Positions 59,194 to 64,000 of a stretch of DNA of 64,000 bases are shown here, piece by piece. Location: NCBI RefSeq assembly GCF_001976065.1, contig NZ_MNAH01000004.1, positions 188,519 through 252,518 of the forward strand, given 5' to 3'. Under the pieces are notes generated by a model that was given only the letters and a program-made list of their open reading frames with translations, did no database searches and was not told the origin of the DNA. The position numbers were made by a program, and so were the translations under genes. The stretch is from Pseudomonas putida (lineage in GTDB: Bacteria > Pseudomonadota > Gammaproteobacteria > Pseudomonadales > Pseudomonadaceae). Positions within the stretch are counted from its first letter, which is position 1. Each line of letters starts with the position of its first letter.

Positions 59194-59289
59194 CCCCTGT
59201 GGGAGCGGGCTTGCTCGCGAAGGCGTCGTGTCAGACGACTTCAATACTGAACGACACAGCGCTTTCGCGAGCAAGCCCGCTCCCACATT
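59194..59289. repeat. REP pair (long-spacer)
   Basis: CTGTGGGAGCGGGCTTGCTCGC and inverted TTTCGCGAGCAAGCCCGCTCC flank about 45 bases. It lies between convergent mtgA and rpoH, next to the rpoH terminator. Confidence 0.93.
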
Positions 59290-59310
59290 GGTTTTGTGTT
59301 GAGCCCAAAC

Positions 59311-59347
59311 AAAAATGCCCCGATCAGTGATCGGGGCATTTTTTATT
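59311..59347. terminator. Terminator between mtgA and rpoH
   Basis: AAAAATGCCCCGATC (59312-59326) pairs with GATCGGGGCATTTTTT (59330-59345). A-run and T-run on opposite sides make it able to work for both convergent genes. Confidence 0.93.
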
Positions 59348-59360
59348 GCCTTGGTGCAGC

Positions 59361-60215
59361 TTACGCCGCGATCGACAGTTTGAGCTTGTTCATCGCGCTC
59401 TTTTCGAGCTGACGAATACGCTCGGCCGACACGTTGTACTTCTGCGCCAGGTCGTGCAGCGTGGACTTTTCTTCCGCCAGCCAGCGCTGGTAGAGGATGT
59501 CGCGGCTACGGTCGTCCAGCACTTCGAGCGCTTCGTGCAGGTTGTGGTTGGAGTTGTCGCTCCAGTCGGCATCTTCCAGTTGACGGGCCGGGTCGTACCG
59601 ATGGTCTTCCAGATAGTTGGCCGGTGACTGGAAGGCGCTGTCGTCGTCGGCTTCAGCCGCCGGATCGAAGGCCATGTCGTGACCGGTCAGGCGACTTTCC
59701 ATCTCGCGCACTTCCCGCGGCTCGACGCCGAGGCTTTCCGCCACACGGTGGACTTCCTCGTTGTTCAGCCAGGCCAGGCGTTTTTTCTGGCTGCGCAGGT
59801 TGAAGAACAGCTTGCGCTGGGCCTTGGTGGTCGCGACCTTCACGATGCGCCAGTTACGCAGGATGAATTCGTGGATTTCCGCCTTGATCCAGTGCACGGC
59901 AAAGGACACCAGGCGCACGCCCATTTCCGGGTTGAAGCGCTTCACGGCCTTCATCAGGCCGACGTTGCCTTCCTGGATCAGGTCAGCCTGGGCCAGGCCG
60001 TAGCCGGAATAGCTACGGGCGATATGTACGACAAAACGCAGGTGGGCGAGCACCATCTGCCGAGCCGCCTCAAGATCCTGCTCATAATAGAGACTCTCGG
60101 CCAGTTCACGCTCCTGCTCCGGCGTCAGCAATGGAATGCTGTTGACGGTGTGCACATAGGCCTCCAGGTTCGCACCCGGGACCAGAGCATATGCAGGCTG
60201 CAAAGAATTGGTCAT
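59361..60215 (-). CDS. rpoH: RNA polymerase heat-shock sigma factor RpoH (sigma-32)
   Basis: The 284-residue sigma-70 family factor is RpoH. ATG 60215 (MTNSLQPAYALVPGANLEAYVHTVNSIPLLTPEQERELAESLYY) is the typical start; the upstream frame covers the promoter. Region 2 is HLRFVVHIARSYSGYGLAQADLIQEGNVGLMKAVKRFNPEMGVRLVSFAVHWIKAEIHEFILRNWRIVK, the RpoH box is QRKLFFNLRSQKKRL, and region 4.2 is LHDLAQKYNVSAERIRQLEKSAMNKLK. It sits downstream of ftsYEX as in E. coli and P. aeruginosa. Confidence 0.98.
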   Translation of the reverse strand: MTNSLQPAYALVPGANLEAYVHTVNSIPLLTPEQERELAESLYYEQDLEAARQMVLAHLRFVVHIARSYSGYGLAQADLIQEGNVGLMKAVKRFNPEMGVRLVSFAVHWIKAEIHEFILRNWRIVKVATTKAQRKLFFNLRSQKKRLAWLNNEEVHRVAESLGVEPREVREMESRLTGHDMAFDPAAEADDDSAFQSPANYLEDHRYDPARQLEDADWSDNSNHNLHEALEVLDDRSRDILYQRWLAEEKSTLHDLAQKYNVSAERIRQLEKSAMNKLKLSIAA

Positions 60216-60262
60216 ACGAAAAAACCTCCCACTTACATACTCGTGCCATTGGCACTGCGAAA

Positions 60263-60290
60263 ATTGACCGGAAACCGAAAGACAAGTTCC
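60263..60290 (-). promoter_or_regulatory. AlgU/sigma-E-type promoter of rpoH
   Basis: On the minus strand GGAACTT (60290-60284) is followed after 16 bases by TCAAT (60267-60263). This fits the AlgU (sigma-22) consensus GAACTT-N16/17-TC. It lies about 50 to 75 bases before the rpoH start codon and inside the ftsX-rpoH gap. An AlgU-dependent rpoH promoter is known in P. aeruginosa. Confidence 0.75.
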
Positions 60291-60328
60291 CCTAAAAACT
60301 GCAAGGTCAATCACGCGCAAAAAAGATT

Positions 60329-61351
60329 CTACTTCGGCGCCAGCTCCCTGAGATGACGTGCGACTGCAATCCATGCACCGATATAACCCAACAGCACCGC
60401 GCCAAGCAAGAGAGACAGACCGTCGGCAACCGGTACGCCGGCCAGTGCGAAATCACTGCCATACAACCCGGCCAGGCCGACTACCGCATCGTTCAGCCAG
60501 TTCAGGCCGAACGCCAACACGCCCCAGGAAAGAATCCCCGCACCGAAACCATACAGTGCCCCCATGTAGAGAAAGGGTCTGCGCACATAGCTGTCGGTGC
60601 CGCCTACGAGTTTAATCACTTCTATCTCTGTGCGGCGGTTTTCAATATGAAGACGAATGGTATTGCCTATCACCAAAAGTAATGCAGAAACCAGGAGCAC
60701 GGTGAGACCGAAGACAAATCGGTCGCCCAGCTTGAGGATGGCTGCCAGACGCTCGACCCAGACTAGATCAAGCTGTGCCTGTTGTACCCTGGGCAATTCG
60801 GAAAGTTTTTGTCTTAATGCTTCAAGGGCTGGCTTGTCGACCTCGGTCGGCGTCACCAGGACCACGCCAGGCAACGGGTTCTCCGGCAGTTCCTTGAGCG
60901 CTTCGCCCAGGCCCGACTGCTGTTGGAACTCTTCCAGCGCTTGGTCACGGCCGACGTACTCGGCATCGGCCACCCCAGGCATACCCTTGATCTGTTCGCG
61001 CAGTGCCTCGCCCTCAGTCGGACTGGCTTCGAGTTGCAGGTACAGGGAAATTTGCGCCGCGCGCTGCCAGGAACCGCCCAGCCGCTCGACGTTACTTAGC
61101 AAAAGTGACAGGCCCATGGGCAAACTCAGGGCAACCGCCATCACCATGCAGGTGAAAAAGCTGCCGATGGGCTGTTTGCCCAGGCGACGCAAACTGTCCA
61201 GCAGGCTGGCACGATGACTTTCGATCCAGGCGCGCAAGAGCGTGCCAAAGTCCGGGCCGTCATCGTCGTCGTGTTTTTTCTTCTGCGGTTGCGGGTCGGC
61301 GGCCTTGGGGGCTACGCGCTCGGAAACCTTTGGACTGCGAGTGGCACTCAT
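60329..61351 (-). CDS. ftsX: Cell division protein FtsX
   Basis: The 340-residue permease-like subunit of FtsEX activates septal amidases through EnvC. Topology: a cytosolic N-terminus, helix near 72-92 (FFTCMVMAVALSLPMGLSLLL), a large periplasmic domain (about 95-215, with RAAQISLYLQLEASPTEGEALREQIKGMPGVADAEYVGRDQALEEFQQQSG), then three C-terminal helices. Its start overlaps the ftsE stop by ATGA. The N-terminus before the first helix (about 50 residues) is charged. Confidence 0.96.
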   Translation of the reverse strand: MSATRSPKVSERVAPKAADPQPQKKKHDDDDGPDFGTLLRAWIESHRASLLDSLRRLGKQPIGSFFTCMVMAVALSLPMGLSLLLSNVERLGGSWQRAAQISLYLQLEASPTEGEALREQIKGMPGVADAEYVGRDQALEEFQQQSGLGEALKELPENPLPGVVLVTPTEVDKPALEALRQKLSELPRVQQAQLDLVWVERLAAILKLGDRFVFGLTVLLVSALLLVIGNTIRLHIENRRTEIEVIKLVGGTDSYVRRPFLYMGALYGFGAGILSWGVLAFGLNWLNDAVVGLAGLYGSDFALAGVPVADGLSLLLGAVLLGYIGAWIAVARHLRELAPK

Positions 61352-62019
61352 TCGCCGGCCTCCCCATCGCCGATCAATCGGCCGCGTTGCAACGTGAGCA
61401 TTCGGTGGCGCATGCGCGCGATCAGTGCCAGGTCGTGACTGGCGATCAGCACACTGGTGCCCAGGCGATTGATGTCTTCGAACACACCCATGATTTCCGC
61501 CGCCAGGCGTGGGTCGAGGTTACCGGTCGGTTCGTCCGCCAGCAGCAGGGCCGGGCGGTGCACGATGGCGCGGGCAATGCCGACGCGCTGTTGTTGACCG
61601 GTGGACAGGTCGCCGGGATACAGATCGGTCTTGTCCGACAGTGCTACGCGCTCCAGTGCCGAGTCCACGCGCTTGGCGATTTCGGCCTTGGACAAACCGA
61701 GGATCTGCAACGGCAGCGCGACGTTGTTGAACACCGTGCGATCGAACAGCAATTGGTGGTTCTGGAACACCACGCCGATCTGCCGCCGCAAGAAAGGAAT
61801 CTGTGCGTTGCTGATGGTGCTCAGGTCTTGCCCGGCCAGCAGCAGCTTACCGCTGGTCGGACGTTCCATGGCCAGCAGCAGCCGCAACAAGGTGCTCTTG
61901 CCGGCACCGGAATGGCCAGTGACAAACAAAAACTCGCCCCGACGGACTCGAAAGCTCAGCTCATGCAAGCCGACGTGACCGTTCGGGTAGCGTTTACCGA
62001 CCTGCTCGAAACGAATCAT
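61348..62019 (-). CDS. ftsE: Cell division ATP-binding protein FtsE
   Basis: The 223-residue ABC ATPase pairs with FtsX. Walker A GHSGAGKST is at 35-43, the signature LSTGQQQRVGIARA follows, then Walker B ALLLADEPTGNLD and the switch histidine in LIASHDLAL. Its start and stop overlap ftsY and ftsX, so the ftsY-ftsE-ftsX genes are translated together. Confidence 0.97.
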   Translation of the reverse strand: MIRFEQVGKRYPNGHVGLHELSFRVRRGEFLFVTGHSGAGKSTLLRLLLAMERPTSGKLLLAGQDLSTISNAQIPFLRRQIGVVFQNHQLLFDRTVFNNVALPLQILGLSKAEIAKRVDSALERVALSDKTDLYPGDLSTGQQQRVGIARAIVHRPALLLADEPTGNLDPRLAAEIMGVFEDINRLGTSVLIASHDLALIARMRHRMLTLQRGRLIGDGEAGE

Positions 62020-63518
62020 GAACGCTCCCGCTCGGCAAACAGCGCCTGGACAAAGGGCTCAGCTTCAAAAGTGCGCAAATCGTCGATGCCTTCACCGACG
62101 CCGATATAGCGGATCGGCAGGCCAAACTGCTTGGCCAGGGCAAAAATCACCCCGCCCTTGGCGGTACCGTCCAGCTTGGTCAGCGCCAGGCCGGTCAGTT
62201 CGACGGTCTGGTTGAATTGCTTGGCCTGGTTGATGGCGTTCTGGCCGGTGCCGGCATCGAGTACCAGCAACACCTCGTGCGGTGCCTCGGCATCGAGCTT
62301 GCTGATCACCCGGCGAACCTTTTTCAGTTCTTCCATCAGGTTGTCTTTGGTATGTAGGCGACCCGCGGTATCGGCAATCAGCACATCGATGCCACGGGCC
62401 TTGGCGGCCTGCACGGCGTCGAAGATCACCGAAGCCGAATCGGCGCCCGTGTGCTGGGCGATAACCGGAATTTTGTTGCGCTCGCCCCAGACCTGCAATT
62501 GCTCGACCGCAGCGGCGCGGAAGGTGTCGCCGGCGGCGAGCATGACTTTCTTGCCCTCCAGCTGCAGCTTTTTCGCCAGCTTGCCAATCGTGGTGGTTTT
62601 ACCCGCACCGTTGACACCCACCACCAGGATCACGAACGGTTTGTTCTGCGAGGTGATTTTCAGCGGCTGTTCGACGGGCTTGAGCATGGCTGCCAGCTCG
62701 GCCTGCAAGGATTTGTACAAGGCGTCTGCATCGGCCAGTTCCTTGCGCGCGACCTTCTGGGTCAGGCGCTGGATGATCACCGAAGTGGCCTCCACACCGA
62801 CGTCGGCGGTCAGCAGGCGGGTTTCGAGGTCATCGAGCAGCTCGTCATCAATGGCCTTGCGGCCCAGGAACAGGCTGGCCATGCCTTCGCCGATGCTGGC
62901 GCTGGTCTTGGACAGGCCTTGCTTGAGGCGGGCGAAGAAACCGGCCTTGGTTTCTTCGGTGCGTACCGGCTCGACGGGCACTTCCACTGGCAGTTCGACG
63001 GGTGCGGCGGCGACAGGCGTAATAACAGGTGCAGGTGCAGGCTCTGGCGCTTGGACAACCGGCGCAACCGGTGGAACAAATGCAGCGGCTTCAGGTATTG
63101 GCGCAGCCTCAACAACGGGCGCAACCACCGGCGCGATCACTGGCGCCTGTACCGGCTCCGGCGTCCACGCAGCCGGCGCAGGAATCGGCGGCGTCACGTG
63201 TGGCGCCAGCTCATCTTCGACCAACGCCACCGGCTCTTCCGCCACCGGCAAGGTCAACCAAGGCTCGGCGACCGGCGTCAGCGGCTGTTCGGCAACGATT
63301 TCAGGTGCAGTCTCGGCAACCGGTTGCAGCACCGGCTCGGTGATGGGCAACACAACCGGCGCAGGTTCGGCACTCAGTACCGGCGCGGGCGTTGGCTCTG
63401 GAAGTGGTTGTGGCTGTTCGACGACGGGTTCCTGCGGCTTTTTGCGCAGCCATCCGAACAGGCTTTTCTTTTCGCCAGCCGCAGCTGGGGTCTTCTTGTC
63501 GTCGTTGGAACCAAACAT
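62016..63518 (-). CDS. ftsY: Signal recognition particle receptor FtsY
   Basis: The 500-residue GTPase docks SRP-ribosome complexes at the membrane. The N-terminal 190 residues form a Pro/Val/Ala/Glu-rich acidic A-domain of low complexity, containing LFGWLRKKPQ near the N-terminus. The N domain (FFARLKQGLSKTSASIGEGMASLFLGRK) and G domain follow: G1 VVGVNGAGKTTTIGKLA, DTFRAAAVEQLQVWG, DTAGRLHTKDNLMEELKK, TKLDGTAKGG and the C-terminal YIGVGEGIDDLRTFEAEPFVQALF. Upstream is the divergent M16 peptidase. Confidence 0.97.
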   Translation of the reverse strand: MFGSNDDKKTPAAAGEKKSLFGWLRKKPQEPVVEQPQPLPEPTPAPVLSAEPAPVVLPITEPVLQPVAETAPEIVAEQPLTPVAEPWLTLPVAEEPVALVEDELAPHVTPPIPAPAAWTPEPVQAPVIAPVVAPVVEAAPIPEAAAFVPPVAPVVQAPEPAPAPVITPVAAAPVELPVEVPVEPVRTEETKAGFFARLKQGLSKTSASIGEGMASLFLGRKAIDDELLDDLETRLLTADVGVEATSVIIQRLTQKVARKELADADALYKSLQAELAAMLKPVEQPLKITSQNKPFVILVVGVNGAGKTTTIGKLAKKLQLEGKKVMLAAGDTFRAAAVEQLQVWGERNKIPVIAQHTGADSASVIFDAVQAAKARGIDVLIADTAGRLHTKDNLMEELKKVRRVISKLDAEAPHEVLLVLDAGTGQNAINQAKQFNQTVELTGLALTKLDGTAKGGVIFALAKQFGLPIRYIGVGEGIDDLRTFEAEPFVQALFAERERS

Positions 63519-63861
63519 GGAGGACGGCTATCTCACGGTAGCGGCGCGCCAACAGGCGCCCCGGCAAATGAATATTCGATGCAGAACAGACTGCGATTGA
63601 CCCAGCTTGTTCACGCGCAACATTTTGTCGAGGTGCGAACGGCACCTTACAAAAACGATTTCACTAAGGACTGATGCGGAAAAATCGGCGAAAAAGCAGA
63701 GTCTAGTTGATAAACCACAGCCTTTTGCCGCAAACCCAAACAACCTGATCAAACGCAAAGGCCTGATAGGCGTGGCCGCCAGTAAAACGGATCAGTATCC
63801 TAGCACCCTCTCGCCCGCTGACGCTAAGACCACGCGGGCAGCCCCAAAGGTTTAAAAACGA
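63519..63861. other. Divergent promoter region, ftsY and M16 peptidase
   Basis: This 343-base gap between divergent start codons contains no supported gene. Two small inverted repeats are present: GCGCC/GGCGC at 63546-63559 within the ftsY leader and AGGTGC/GCACCT at 63631-63647. No convincing -10/-35 pair could be fixed for either gene. Confidence 0.6.
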
Positions 63862-64000
63862 ATGAATGCTCTAGCCCGCCGCGCTGCAGGCCTGCTGCTC
63901 AGCACAGTTTGCCTGCCCCTTTCGGCCCTCGCGGCCGACCCGCAACCGACTCACGAATTCACCCTCGACAACGGCTTGAAGGTCGTCGTGCGCGAAGACC
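63862..64000 (+). CDS. M16 family zinc metallopeptidase, N-terminal fragment
   Basis: The first 46 codons are visible. They encode a Sec signal (MNALARRAAGLLLSTVCLPLSALA) followed by DPQPTHEFTLDNGLKVVVRED, the start of an M16 (pitrilysin-like) domain, where EFTLDNGLKVVV is the typical first strand. The HxxEH zinc motif lies beyond the window. By position beside ftsY it corresponds to the P. aeruginosa exported zinc protease (PA0372, from memory). ATG 63862 is used because it opens the signal peptide. Confidence 0.85.
   Translation, partial: MNALARRAAGLLLSTVCLPLSALAADPQPTHEFTLDNGLKVVVRED

Noticed and set aside
1733..59289. Repeated palindromes considered as a CRISPR array
   Set aside because: The copies are scattered singly across 58 kb as inverted pairs, not as regularly spaced direct repeats, and no cas gene is present.

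Overview
The window is a stretch of Pseudomonas chromosome, most likely from the P. fluorescens complex. Coding sequence is GC-rich and dense. It carries many copies of the fluorescent-pseudomonad REP palindrome (GTGGGAGCGGGCTTGCTCGCG and variants), and from about 5.4 kb to the end it follows, from memory, the P. aeruginosa PAO1 order ahcY-metF-rhlE ... bioA-rsmE ... chpC-chpA-pilJIHG-gshB-tonB3-algH-ruvX-pyrR-pyrB-pyrC' ... pilT-yggS-proC-yggT-metX-metW-DUF4426-rdgB-hemW ... trmB-thiG-thiS ... mtgA-rpoH-ftsX-ftsE-ftsY-M16 protease. No tRNA, rRNA, CRISPR array, insertion sequence, prophage or integrase was seen.

Layout. 1-5.8 kb: a truncated cytochrome c lipoprotein, mltA, a MAPEG protein, EamA and MFS transporters, a formate/nitrite-type channel and a hotdog thioesterase. 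5.8-8.6 kb: methyl-cycle genes, with a SAH riboswitch in front of ahcY, then metF. 8.7-17.9 kb: an orphan solute-binding protein, the RNA helicase rhlE, a yceI-cytochrome b561 pair, a previously uncalled 56-residue lipoprotein, an exported flavin amine oxidase with a lysine/alanine/proline-rich tail, bioA and rsmE. 17.9-30.1 kb: an accessory block holding a D-amino-acid oxidase-like gene with a binding protein and a divergent LysR regulator, a TrhA/hemolysin III protein, and a complete malonate decarboxylase operon (mdcABCDEGH-madLM) facing mdcR.

30.3-40.5 kb: the type IV pilus chemosensory operon pilGHIJ-chpA-chpC on the minus strand. It has no gene for the methylation enzymes PilK (CheR type) or ChpB (CheB type). 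ChpA (2003 residues) carries a REP pair inside its reading frame, and another REP pair lies between pilI and pilJ. 40.7-47 kb: gshB, tonB3-like, algH, ruvX and the pyrimidine operon pyrR-pyrB-pyrC', where PyrC' is a catalytically dead dihydroorotase homologue. 47-49.3 kb: a TM2 protein, an NlpC/P60 hydrolase and pilT without a neighbouring pilU. 49.3-56 kb: yggS-proC-yggT, metX-metW, DUF4426-rdgB-hemW-DUF3392. 56-64 kb: trmB, thiS-thiG, DUF423, mtgA, rpoH with an AlgU-type promoter, ftsY-ftsE-ftsX and the start of an M16 peptidase.

Most of the window is housekeeping. The less ordinary points are the REP pair translated within chpA, the missing adaptation enzymes in the pilus chemosensory operon, the SAH riboswitch with a visible competing anti-Shine-Dalgarno hairpin, the exported amine oxidase with a histone-H1-like tail, the small lipoprotein, and fifteen long paired palindromes plus one short hairpin without any RAYT transposase gene in view.
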